A stretch of DNA of 20,011 nt, from assembly GCA_036123585.1 (NCBI GenBank), contig JAZADN010000073.1, positions 1 through 20,011 of the forward strand, written 5' to 3'. The position numbers were made by a program, and so were the translations under genes. Under the pieces are notes generated by a model, which was not told the DNA's origin, did no database searches, and saw nothing but the letters and a program-made list of their open reading frames with translations. Positions 5,810-13,056 of this stretch are shown piece by piece (positions within the stretch are counted from its first letter, which is position 1; each line of letters begins with the position of its first letter). Source of the stretch: UBA9410 sp036123585 (GTDB taxonomy: Bacteria > Actinomycetota > Acidimicrobiia > Acidimicrobiales > MedAcidi-G1).

Positions 5810-7043
5810 GCCGCCGCGTCGCTTCGACGTCGCGGTGGTGGGCGTCGGGATGCTGGGTGCCTGTGCGGCCCGGCACCTGGCCGACGTCGGCGTCGACGTG
5901 GCCCTCGTGGGGCCAGCGGAGCCGACTCCTCGACGGGTCGACCCCGACGCACATGCCGCGCGCACGGTCCACTCCAGCCACGAGGACGTTGCCCGGGTCT
6001 GTCGGACCGTCGACCCGGACCCCATACGGGCCTGGTTGGGCCACCGGTCGGTCGCCCAGTTCGGCGAACTAGCCACCCGGACCGGCATCGCCGTGGTCGA
6101 TCCGGTAGGCCACCTCTGGGTGGAGGCCGCGCCGGGACTGGACCTGGTCGCCGCCTCCGGAGAACGATTCGACCGGAACTGCGTGCGCCGCGACGCCTCG
6201 ACCACGATGGCGGCGTTCCCCTTCCTCGGTGCGTTCCCCGAAGGCGCTGGCGGCGACCCGCCGGAGACCCTCTGGGAGCCCCCGCCTGCCGGGTCGGTCA
6301 ATCCGTGGGCCTATGTGCGGGCCGAGACCGCCGCCGCATTGGCCGGCGGTGCCCATCGCATAGAGGCCCTCGTCGGTGCCGTGTCTGATGGCCAAGGTGG
6401 GGCAGTCGAACTGACGACCGACATCGGCCCTGTCCACGCTGACCGGGTGCTTCTGGCCACGGGAGCGTTCTCCGGACACGGAACCACCCCGGCTTCCGGA
6501 CTTGACCTCGAGTACGCCCTCCACACGCAGCTTCTCGTTCACCTCGACGGGGACGAGGCGAATCGCCTGGCCGGGATGCCCAGCATCATCGGGAAGTTCG
6601 CCGATCCCATCGACGACTTCTACCTGACCCCACCGGTGCCCGATCCCCTCGCCCGCGGCGACAGGTGGATCCTCAAGATCGGCGCGCCGCAGGACGACCA
6701 CGTCCGGGTGGCGCCCGCGGACCTCGCCGCCTGGTTCCGGACCGACGGCGACCCGAACTTCACCGCCAACCTGGCCCGGATCCTGGACCGCCTGATCCCG
6801 GACCTGCGTGGCGTCGACCGCTGGACCACATCGTGCGTGACCACCTACACGCCCAGCGGCCACCCGTTCATCGACTGGCTGAGTGATCGTGTGGCGTGTG
6901 CCGTCGGCGGCAACGGCTACGCCGCCAAGTGTGCGCCGGCCCTCGGCGAACTGGCTGCCCTGTTGTTCCAGGGTGGATCGACGGACCGGGACTGGCCGAC
7001 CGAGGTCGATCGGGACCCGTTCCGAGCGCGGTACACGGGCTGA
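5802..7043 (+). CDS. DAO-family FAD-dependent oxidoreductase, monomeric sarcosine oxidase-like
   Basis: A flavoprotein of about 413 residues. FDVAVVGVGMLGACAARHLAD is an N-terminal Rossmann GxGxxG motif, and a central segment reads ADRVLLATGAFSG. The C-terminal SCVTTYTPSGHPFIDWL followed by AVGGNGYAAKCAPALGELAALL resembles the region of monomeric sarcosine oxidase / N-methyltryptophan oxidase that carries the flavin-linked Cys. Cys345 here is the candidate for covalent FAD attachment. Such enzymes oxidise secondary N-methyl amines to formaldehyde and a primary amine. The start is uncertain. No ATG, GTG or TTG lies just before the Rossmann strand; a CTG at 5802 fits the fold and overlaps the preceding stop, while an ATG at 5703 would add 33 Arg/Pro/Cys-rich residues that look like shadow sequence. 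It is the last gene of the amt run. The substrate is unknown. Confidence 0.78.
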   Translation: MTEPPRRFDVAVVGVGMLGACAARHLADVGVDVALVGPAEPTPRRVDPDAHAARTVHSSHEDVARVCRTVDPDPIRAWLGHRSVAQFGELATRTGIAVVDPVGHLWVEAAPGLDLVAASGERFDRNCVRRDASTTMAAFPFLGAFPEGAGGDPPETLWEPPPAGSVNPWAYVRAETAAALAGGAHRIEALVGAVSDGQGGAVELTTDIGPVHADRVLLATGAFSGHGTTPASGLDLEYALHTQLLVHLDGDEANRLAGMPSIIGKFADPIDDFYLTPPVPDPLARGDRWILKIGAPQDDHVRVAPADLAAWFRTDGDPNFTANLARILDRLIPDLRGVDRWTTSCVTTYTPSGHPFIDWLSDRVACAVGGNGYAAKCAPALGELAALLFQGGSTDRDWPTEVDRDPFRARYTG

Positions 7044-7055
7044 CCCTTCGGCGAC

Positions 7056-7072
7056 GGCCGACCCGGTCGGCC
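7056..7072. terminator. Bidirectional hairpin between convergent genes
   Basis: GGCCGAC (7056-7062), loop CCG, GTCGGCC (7066-7072) is a perfect 7-bp stem in the 58-base gap between the plus-strand oxidoreductase and the end of tdm on the minus strand. The position fits a shared terminator. There is no T-tract. Confidence 0.5.
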
Positions 7073-7101
7073 AGGGTACGAAGTAGCGCGAGCGGGATCC
7101 G

Positions 7102-9459
7102 TCAGGACCGCACGCGCTCCTTGTCTGGGTCGTAGTGCGGAAACCGCACCACGGTGGCCGGTAGCCGCTTCTGGTGACCGTCCATCTTCCCGACTTCGAC
7201 CTCGGTGCCGATTTCCGCGTGCTCCACGGCCATGCGGCACAGGGCGATGTTCTTGCCCAGGATCGGTGATCGGGTGCCACTGGTGACGGTGCCCACCTGC
7301 TGGCGGCCCACCATCACCTGGTCGCCGTTGCCGGCCGGCTCGTCGCCGGCCAACTCCAGGCCCACGAGGGTGCGTTGCGGGTGCTCCTTGCCGCGGACCA
7401 GGGCGTCACGACCGATGAAGTCGTCCTCCTTGGTCTTGAGGGGCACGGTGAACCCGATGCCAGCTTCCAGCGGTGTGGTCTGGTCGCAGAACTCGTAGCC
7501 AGCGAAGATCAAGCCGGCCTCGATGCGCAGCATGTCGAGCGCTTCTAGGCCGAGCGGGGTGAGGCCCTTCGGCTCGCCGGCCGCCCAGATGGCGTCCCAG
7601 ACGGCGGGTGCGTCGGTCGGGTGGCAGAACACCTCGAAGCCGAGTTCGCCGGTGTAGCCGGTGCGGGAGACGACGATCGGGATGCCCTGGTCGTCGCCGA
7701 TCCGCGCCACCGACAGGCGGAACCAGCCCAGTTCATCGACGCTGGCCTGGTCGGGTCGGGTCCACACCACCTCGGAGAGGATCTCCCGGCTGAGCGGACC
7801 CTGGACCTGCACGTTGTGGAGCTGGTCGGTGGAGTCCCGCACCCAGGCGTGGAGGCCCAACTCCTGGGCCTGCCTGCGCAGCCACAAGCCGCTGGAGTCA
7901 GATCCGCCGATCCAGCGGAAGTTGTCGGGACCGAGGCGGAACACCGTTCCGTCGTCGATCATGCCGCCGGTGTCGTAGCACATGGCCGTGTAGACGACCT
8001 GTCCGACTGCCAACTTTCGGATGTTGCGGGTCAGGCAGGTCTGGAGCAGCAACTCGGCGTCCGGCCCGGTCACCTCGTACTTGCGGAGCGGCGAGAGGTC
8101 GATGATCCCGGCCTTCTCCCGGACCGCCCAGTACTCGGCGACGGCGCCCTGGTTGGTGTAGTCGTTGGCCAGCCAATAACCGGCGTACTCGGTGAAGTTC
8201 CGGGTCAGTTCGGAGGTGCGGGCGTGGAAGCCCGTTTCCTTGGTGAGTTCGGGGGCGGCATCGGTGCTCATGCGAAAGGCCGTCGCTTTCTTGAAGGTGT
8301 TGGTCGCCGGGTAGACGCGGACGTGGATGTCGGTGGGCTGCCAGCCGTTGGCCGCATCAATGTCGCACGGGCAGGCCGACGACACGCAGACCAGGTCGGT
8401 CAGGGCTCGGAGGAGGACGTAGTCGCCGGGTCGCGACCAGGGCTCTTCGAAGTAGAGCTGGTTCGCGTCGTCGAGGTTGGTGTTGTAGAAGAAGTTGATG
8501 GCTTCCCATCCGCGGCGGGGAGCGATGCCGTAGGGCTGCAGGACGCGGTTGAAGTTGTCGCTGCAGTTGACGTGGCCCGGGTAGCCCATGTCCTCGTAGT
8601 ACTTGGCGTTGCAGGCCGTGTTGAAGGTGTCGTGCCGCCCGACGGTGTCGTGGACGATCTCGACCATGGGCTGGAAGTCGAGGGAGAAGTACTTCGAGTA
8701 CAGGCCAGGCATGGGGTAGCTGGCACCCATGAGGCTGCGGGTGATGGTGGCGTCCAGGGCCGCCTCGGTCCCGCCGTCGAGCCGCGCCGCGTCAAAGCAC
8801 TGGAAGTCGGAGCACTCCCGGCCCTCGACGTCGATGACCTGGATGTACTCACCGGCCTTGACCTCGTAGGCGCGGGCCGTAGCCGCGTCGATGCGTAGGT
8901 CCTGGTTCTGGTCGGCCAGAGGGGTTGGGAGCACCTCGAGGCCTCGGGTCGGCGGTGCAGTGCGGTGGACGAAGGCGATGATGTCGGTCGGCGGGTCCTG
9001 GTCGTGCGGGGACATCCGTCCGCTGGGGTTCCGGTCGGGGACGCCCACTACGCACACCACGTCGGTGGCCGCAGTAAGCCAGGCGGTCTGGCCGGCGGGG
9101 GACTCGGGGGCGAACAGGTGGACGGCGCTGGCGGAGGCCAGGTCGATGCCCGTGTCGACCAGGGCATCGGCCACCCGGCGGGCATCGGGCAGGTCGCCGG
9201 CCAGGATCGCCGCGATGCCCGTTGCCGGTGATCCGGCCGGCTCGCCGAGCATGCCGGGGTCGGATCGGCCGTCGCGGTCGAAGGCGGCCACCTCGACGGG
9301 TTGTCGTCCCTCAGGGTCGATGACCTCGAGGCGGTCGCCAGTGCCGAGGAGCAGCGCGGTGACCGCGCCACCGGTGATCCTGTAGCGCTCGACGCCGGGC
9401 TGCAGATTCGCCATGCCTGGCATCAGCAGGCGGGGGCTCTCGGGCACCGTGATCGTCAT
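7102..9459 (-). CDS. tdm: Trimethylamine-N-oxide demethylase (TMAO aldolase)
   Basis: This 785-residue protein has the two-part architecture of Tdm. A DUF1989-type region covers about residues 20-390. A C-terminal GcvT-like tetrahydrofolate-binding aminomethyltransferase region runs from about 430 to the end (YWAVREKAGIIDLS, GYTGELGFEVFC, LGLEALDMLRIEAG). Known Tdm converts TMAO to dimethylamine and formaldehyde, and the folate domain captures the formaldehyde. Cys283, Cys299, Cys363 and Cys365 (NTACN, HVNCS, SSACPCD) have the spacing I recall for the zinc ligands of Methylocella Tdm, and Asp218 in ECSDFQC matches a residue needed there. Length and domain order argue against a plain glycine-cleavage T-protein or dimethylglycine dehydrogenase, since no FAD domain is present. 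AGGAGGAAG is a strong ribosome site. The gene is divergent from gmaS. Confidence 0.92.
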   Translation of the reverse strand: MTITVPESPRLLMPGMANLQPGVERYRITGGAVTALLLGTGDRLEVIDPEGRQPVEVAAFDRDGRSDPGMLGEPAGSPATGIAAILAGDLPDARRVADALVDTGIDLASASAVHLFAPESPAGQTAWLTAATDVVCVVGVPDRNPSGRMSPHDQDPPTDIIAFVHRTAPPTRGLEVLPTPLADQNQDLRIDAATARAYEVKAGEYIQVIDVEGRECSDFQCFDAARLDGGTEAALDATITRSLMGASYPMPGLYSKYFSLDFQPMVEIVHDTVGRHDTFNTACNAKYYEDMGYPGHVNCSDNFNRVLQPYGIAPRRGWEAINFFYNTNLDDANQLYFEEPWSRPGDYVLLRALTDLVCVSSACPCDIDAANGWQPTDIHVRVYPATNTFKKATAFRMSTDAAPELTKETGFHARTSELTRNFTEYAGYWLANDYTNQGAVAEYWAVREKAGIIDLSPLRKYEVTGPDAELLLQTCLTRNIRKLAVGQVVYTAMCYDTGGMIDDGTVFRLGPDNFRWIGGSDSSGLWLRRQAQELGLHAWVRDSTDQLHNVQVQGPLSREILSEVVWTRPDQASVDELGWFRLSVARIGDDQGIPIVVSRTGYTGELGFEVFCHPTDAPAVWDAIWAAGEPKGLTPLGLEALDMLRIEAGLIFAGYEFCDQTTPLEAGIGFTVPLKTKEDDFIGRDALVRGKEHPQRTLVGLELAGDEPAGNGDQVMVGRQQVGTVTSGTRSPILGKNIALCRMAVEHAEIGTEVEVGKMDGHQKRLPATVVRFPHYDPDKERVRS

Positions 9460-9767
9460 GGGTCTTACTTCCTCCTGATTCGGAGATCAGGCCGCTCCAG
9501 CCCGTCCGGTCGGAACCGTGGCTCTGGCTCCGGCGATCCTCCCACCAGAAACAGGACCTGACCAGCGGCTCTTGCTGAAACCACCCCTGAGCGGGGAGAT
9601 CCTCCACTCACACGGAAGATTTCACTGGCAGTAAGTGTAGTTGATTGTTATGGTGTCCCGGTCCGGAAGGCGTGACCCCGGATACCGGCCCTCCCCGGGG
9701 CCACGCAGCTGCAATTAGGTCACGAGTGAAAGCGCCAATGAGGGCGCAGGGGGGAACCAGGGGAACC
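9460..9767. promoter_or_regulatory. Divergent tdm / gmaS regulatory region
   Basis: This 308-base gap separates the start of tdm (9459, minus) from gmaS (9768, plus). ACTGGC (9624-9629) and TATGGT (9649-9654) repeat the hexamer pair found upstream of amt with the same 19-base separation. ACTGGCAGT at 9624-9632 is itself a 9-base palindrome, so a dimeric regulator could act on both directions. About 113 bases of leader separate TATGGT from the gmaS ATG. No ORF, riboswitch fold or T-tract terminator is evident in the remainder. Confidence 0.45.
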
Positions 9768-11177
9768 ATGACAGACATCCAAGCCTTCATTGAGGCAGAG
9801 GGGCGCGCCGAGCAGGTCGCCGAGATCCAAAAGCGCATCGAGGCCGAGGGGATCCAGTACCTCTACTGCCAGTTCGTGTCCGTCACCGGGCGGATCATGG
9901 GCAAGGGCATCCCCGCGAAGCACTTTGGGACCATTGCCAACAAGGGCTTTCAGTTGGTCTACGGATCGACGGCCAACCTGTTCATCGACCGCCACGGCGA
10001 GTACATCGGCTACGGCCCGGAGGCCCGCGAGTTGGTCGGCGTCGCCGAGCCCGAGACCTTCATGCCGCTGCCCTGGGACCCGAAGACGGCCCGAGTGTTC
10101 TGCACCCTGTTCAGGGGTCGTGAGGAAGAGGTCGACGGTGGCATGTTCCTCACGTCGGACTGCCGGGGAAACCTGAAGCGGATCCACAGTGCCTTCGAGG
10201 AGAAGTTCGGCCTCCACCTGCGCGCAGGGACCGAGCCCGAGATGATGTGGCTGAAGGCCGACGAGAACGGCAAGCACACCGTCGAGGGGATGACCAAGCC
10301 GAACTGCTACCACATCGACCAGTTCGCTGAACTGCAGCCGCTCATCCACAAGGTGGTTGAGTACAGCGAGGCGATGGGCCTGGACATGATCCAGGGCGAC
10401 CACGAGGACGCTCCGGGTCAGCTCGAGCTCAACTTCAACTTCGACCGGGCCGACCTGACCGCCGATCGGCTCACCACCTACCGGCAGATCTGCAAGCAGG
10501 TCGGCCGGGAGATGGGTGCCTTCCCCTGCTTCATGCCCAAGCCGTTCATGGGCGTGTCAGCCAACGGCTGCCACCACAACATCTCCCTGTGGACCGGTGA
10601 ACCCGACGAGGGTGGCGAGAACAAGTTCATGCCCGAGGGTGACAACCCTCAGATCCCCGGTGCAGTCGGCATGAAGGCGATCGGCGGGATCATGGAGCAC
10701 CTCCGGGCGCTCACCTGTCTGAGCTCACCGACCGTGAACTCCTACCGTCGCCTGTGGGACACCGGATTCTGGGCGCCCGTCTTCGCCGACTGGGGCTTCC
10801 AGAACCGCACCACCGCGCTGCGCATCAGCGCTCCGGGCCGCTTCGAGTACCGCTCGGTGGACTCCGCAGTGAACCCGTACCTCTCGTTTGCTGCCCTCCT
10901 CAAGTCCATGGAAGACGGACTGGACCGGGACCTGGATCCGGGCCCGCCCGAGGAGCGCAACATCTACGAGGCCATGGAGGCCGGCAAGGACGTCAAGAAG
11001 ATCCCCCTGTCGCTCGGTGAGGCGCTGGACGCCCTGCGAGATGACGAGGTGGTCAAGAGCGCCCTGCCGGGCGAGATGTTCATGGTGTTCGAGCACTACA
11101 AGCGCGATGAGTGGGAGCGCTTCATGGCCACGGTGACCGACTGGGACGTCGAGGAGTACCTGGACATCCTTCCGTAG
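9768..11177 (+). CDS. gmaS: Gamma-glutamylmethylamide synthetase (glutamine synthetase-like)
   Basis: A 469-residue glutamine-synthetase-fold enzyme of the GlnT/GMAS group. It would condense methylamine with glutamate using ATP to give gamma-glutamylmethylamide, the first step of the indirect methylamine pathway. Visible GS elements are an N-terminal beta-grasp region (YCQFVSVTGRIMGKGIPA), TEPEMMW, HEDAPGQLELNF (metal and glutamate site, near 211), GVSANGCHHNISLW (nucleotide-binding loop, near 261-274), NSYRRLW (near 324) and FEYRSVDSAVNPY. The GS form GSGLHIHQS is replaced by NGCHHNIS, as in GMAS-like members. I chose the ATG at 9768 because GGGGGGAACCAGGGGAA precedes it; the in-frame upstream TTG at 9645 adds unsupported sequence. 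The mgsABC neighbours settle GMAS over ordinary glutamine synthetase. Confidence 0.92.
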   Translation: MTDIQAFIEAEGRAEQVAEIQKRIEAEGIQYLYCQFVSVTGRIMGKGIPAKHFGTIANKGFQLVYGSTANLFIDRHGEYIGYGPEARELVGVAEPETFMPLPWDPKTARVFCTLFRGREEEVDGGMFLTSDCRGNLKRIHSAFEEKFGLHLRAGTEPEMMWLKADENGKHTVEGMTKPNCYHIDQFAELQPLIHKVVEYSEAMGLDMIQGDHEDAPGQLELNFNFDRADLTADRLTTYRQICKQVGREMGAFPCFMPKPFMGVSANGCHHNISLWTGEPDEGGENKFMPEGDNPQIPGAVGMKAIGGIMEHLRALTCLSSPTVNSYRRLWDTGFWAPVFADWGFQNRTTALRISAPGRFEYRSVDSAVNPYLSFAALLKSMEDGLDRDLDPGPPEERNIYEAMEAGKDVKKIPLSLGEALDALRDDEVVKSALPGEMFMVFEHYKRDEWERFMATVTDWDVEEYLDILP

Positions 11178-11178
11178 C

Positions 11179-11250
11179 GCCAGCCGGCAGGCTGGCAACC
11201 GGTCTGGCGGCCGGGTCGTGGGGTCCCACCCGCTCCACGGCCCGGCCGCC
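11179..11250 (+). terminator. Two strong hairpins between gmaS and mgsA
   Basis: Immediately after the gmaS stop, GCCAGCC (11179-11185), loop GGCA, GGCTGGC (11190-11196) forms a perfect 7-bp stem. It is followed by a 16-position stem: 11206-11221 (GGCGGCCGGGTCGTGG) pairs with 11235-11250 (CCACGGCCCGGCCGCC) with one T-G wobble and a 13-base loop. The sequence after it is TATTAC, so there is no long U-tract. It may be a terminator, an attenuator letting part of the transcripts reach mgsA, or a 3'-end stabiliser that sets the gmaS:mgs ratio. Confidence 0.6.
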
Positions 11251-11332
11251 TATTACGGACCTGCCCACTCAAGGTCGAGAACCGACCGAAGAGATCGAAC
11301 AGTAGAAGAGTCAGAGAACAGGGAGACACGAA

Positions 11333-12265
11333 ATGTGCGGCATCGCCGGCATCATCCATCGTGACGGCTCCGCCGACATCGGCGCCGAGCTCACCGCGAT
11401 GCTCCAGTCCATGAAGCACCGGGGCCCCGACAGCACGGGCTACGCGATGTACGGCCAGCCCGACGACCTGGTCGTCGTGCGGTTCATGCTCGCTGAGCCC
11501 AACAACATGGGTGGCTTCGGCATGGACGAGAAGTTGGAACGCAATCGGGCCGAGGTCGAGGCCCGGCTGGCCAAGATCGGGGCCGACCTGGCGACGATCC
11601 ATAGCGAGAGCGGTGGCTACGCCTTCCGGGCCACCGTCCGGTACGGCGGCGACCTGAAGCCGCTGGCCGACTACCTCGAGGACATCGACGGCTGCGAGGT
11701 GCTGTCGCTGGGCAACTCCCTGGAGATCGTCAAGGACCTCGGTGACGCCGAGACGGTCCACGAGCAGTACCAGCTGGGCAGCCTCAAGGGCACCCACGGC
11801 ATCGGCCACGTGCGCATGGCAACCGAGTCCGACGTGGACCTGGCCAGTGCCCACCCGTACTGGGCGTACCCGTTCGCCGATGTGTCGGTGGTCCACAACG
11901 GCCAGCTCACCAACTACCACGTCTGGCGCCGTCGCCTCGAGCGGCTGGGCCACCGGTTCCAGTCGGAGTGCGACTCCGAGATCATCGCCGTGTACCTGGC
12001 CCAGCAGATGGAGAACGGCATGCCGCTGGAGACGGCGATGAAGCACAGCCTCGACGACTTCGACGGCGTCTTCACCTATCTCGTGGCCACCGGCAACGAG
12101 CTGGGCGTCGCCAAGGATGAGATGGCCGCCAAGCCGCTCGTGCTGATGGAGAGTGACGACCTGGTCGTCATGGCGTCCGAGGAGATCGCCATCCGTGCCC
12201 TGATGGGCCGCGAGGTCGAGAGCCGCGATCCGTTCGAGAGGGAGGTCCTGACGTGGCAGGTATGA
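11333..12265 (+). CDS. mgsA: N-methylglutamate synthase subunit A (class II glutamine amidotransferase)
   Basis: A 310-residue class II (Ntn-type) glutaminase-like protein. Cys2 in MCGIAGIIHRDG becomes the N-terminal nucleophile after Met removal. KHRGPDSTGYA, GIGHVRMATES and VSVVHNGQLTNY are the conserved substrate-pocket motifs of PurF/GltB glutaminase domains. In the Mgs complex this subunit would split gamma-glutamylmethylamide and release methylamine, to be joined to 2-oxoglutarate by the synthase subunit. The ribosome site GGGAGA is 8 bases before the ATG. The stop overlaps mgsB. The order MgsA-MgsB-MgsC corresponds to the three parts of a split glutamate-synthase large subunit. The paralogous GlxB is the main alternative; gmaS next door favours Mgs. 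Confidence 0.9.
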   Translation: MCGIAGIIHRDGSADIGAELTAMLQSMKHRGPDSTGYAMYGQPDDLVVVRFMLAEPNNMGGFGMDEKLERNRAEVEARLAKIGADLATIHSESGGYAFRATVRYGGDLKPLADYLEDIDGCEVLSLGNSLEIVKDLGDAETVHEQYQLGSLKGTHGIGHVRMATESDVDLASAHPYWAYPFADVSVVHNGQLTNYHVWRRRLERLGHRFQSECDSEIIAVYLAQQMENGMPLETAMKHSLDDFDGVFTYLVATGNELGVAKDEMAAKPLVLMESDDLVVMASEEIAIRALMGREVESRDPFEREVLTWQV

Positions 12266-13044
12266 GCACGAAGAGCGGCGTCGTCTACGACGCCCGGGGC
12301 CTGGTCGAGCCGGATCCAGAGCCGCCCATGACAGCAGAGATCGACGGCGACAGCGCGGTGATCGACGCCACCGACCTGACCACCCGGAAGATCAACCTGG
12401 AGCTCAAGCGGGTCGTCTACGACGAGGGCGTCAACAACGTCACCATCGTCAATCCCGGGTCCAAGCACTCCCTGGGTGTGGGCATCCTCAAGCGCTGCAA
12501 CATCACCTTCGAGGGCAGCCCCGGTTGGTACGCCTGCGGCCTGATCGATGGCCCGGAGGTCCAGATCAACGGCCGGGTCGGATGGTCGCTGGGAGAGAAC
12601 ATGATGTCCGGCTCGGTGGTGGTCGAGGGGCCCGCCGGCTCGCTGACCGGTGCCGCCCTGCGTGGTGGCGACCTGGTCGTCAAGGGCAACGTCGGCGCCC
12701 GCACCGGCATCGACCAGAAGGGCGGGACGATCATCGCCCTGGGCAGTGCCGGCATCAACACCGGCTTCATGATGCAGCGTGGCCGCCAGATCATCTGCGG
12801 CGACGTCAACGACGGCCTTGGCGACTCGATGTATGACGGCGTGATCTACGTCGGCGGCAAGATCGCCTCGCTCGGCGTCGACTGCGTACCCGGTGAGATG
12901 ACGGACGAGGACCACGAGTTCATCAACCGCAAGTTCGAGATCTACGACCTGGGTGCCCCGCCGGAACTGCAGAAGTTCGAGTGCGGCAAGGTGCTCCACA
13001 ACTACGACGCGCTGGAGCCGTCCGAGCGCAAGCTCGTTCTCTAG
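12253..13044 (+). CDS. mgsB: N-methylglutamate synthase subunit B (GXGXG beta-helix domain)
   Basis: A 263-residue protein equivalent to the C-terminal alpha-GXGXG domain of glutamate synthase. A right-handed beta-helix runs through about residues 60-220 with repeating turns such as LTGAALRGGDLVVKGNVGAR, GTIIALGSAGINTGFMM and GVIYVGGKIASLG. It is structural and links the glutaminase and synthase parts of the complex. The start is either the GTG at 12253, with GGAGG 7 bases upstream, or the ATG at 12262, which overlaps the mgsA stop as ATGA. I chose the GTG because of the ribosome-site spacing. Either way it overlaps mgsA, implying coupled translation. Neither an FMN-binding nor an Fe-S motif is present, as expected for this subunit. 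Confidence 0.9.
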   Translation: MAGMSTKSGVVYDARGLVEPDPEPPMTAEIDGDSAVIDATDLTTRKINLELKRVVYDEGVNNVTIVNPGSKHSLGVGILKRCNITFEGSPGWYACGLIDGPEVQINGRVGWSLGENMMSGSVVVEGPAGSLTGAALRGGDLVVKGNVGARTGIDQKGGTIIALGSAGINTGFMMQRGRQIICGDVNDGLGDSMYDGVIYVGGKIASLGVDCVPGEMTDEDHEFINRKFEIYDLGAPPELQKFECGKVLHNYDALEPSERKLVL

Positions 13045-13056
13045 GAGGGACGACCG

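Noticed and set aside
7621..8898. A 425-codon open frame on the plus strand opposite tdm
   Set aside because: It is the antisense mirror of tdm with repetitive Val/Gly/Asp composition and no ribosome site or motif.
7102..9459. Reading the tdm gene as a glycine-cleavage T protein or dimethylglycine dehydrogenase
   Set aside because: The protein is twice the length of GcvT, has no FAD domain, and carries an N-terminal DUF1989 region with the Tdm cysteine set.
9460..9767. A riboswitch or T-box in the tdm/gmaS gap or the gmaS leader
   Set aside because: I found short palindromes and GC-rich repeats only, with no recognisable conserved core and no terminator U-tract.
9768..11177. Reading gmaS as ordinary glutamine synthetase
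   Set aside because: The nucleotide loop and active-site segments follow the GlnT/GMAS pattern, and mgsABC follow directly. Biochemical confirmation is still the deciding test.
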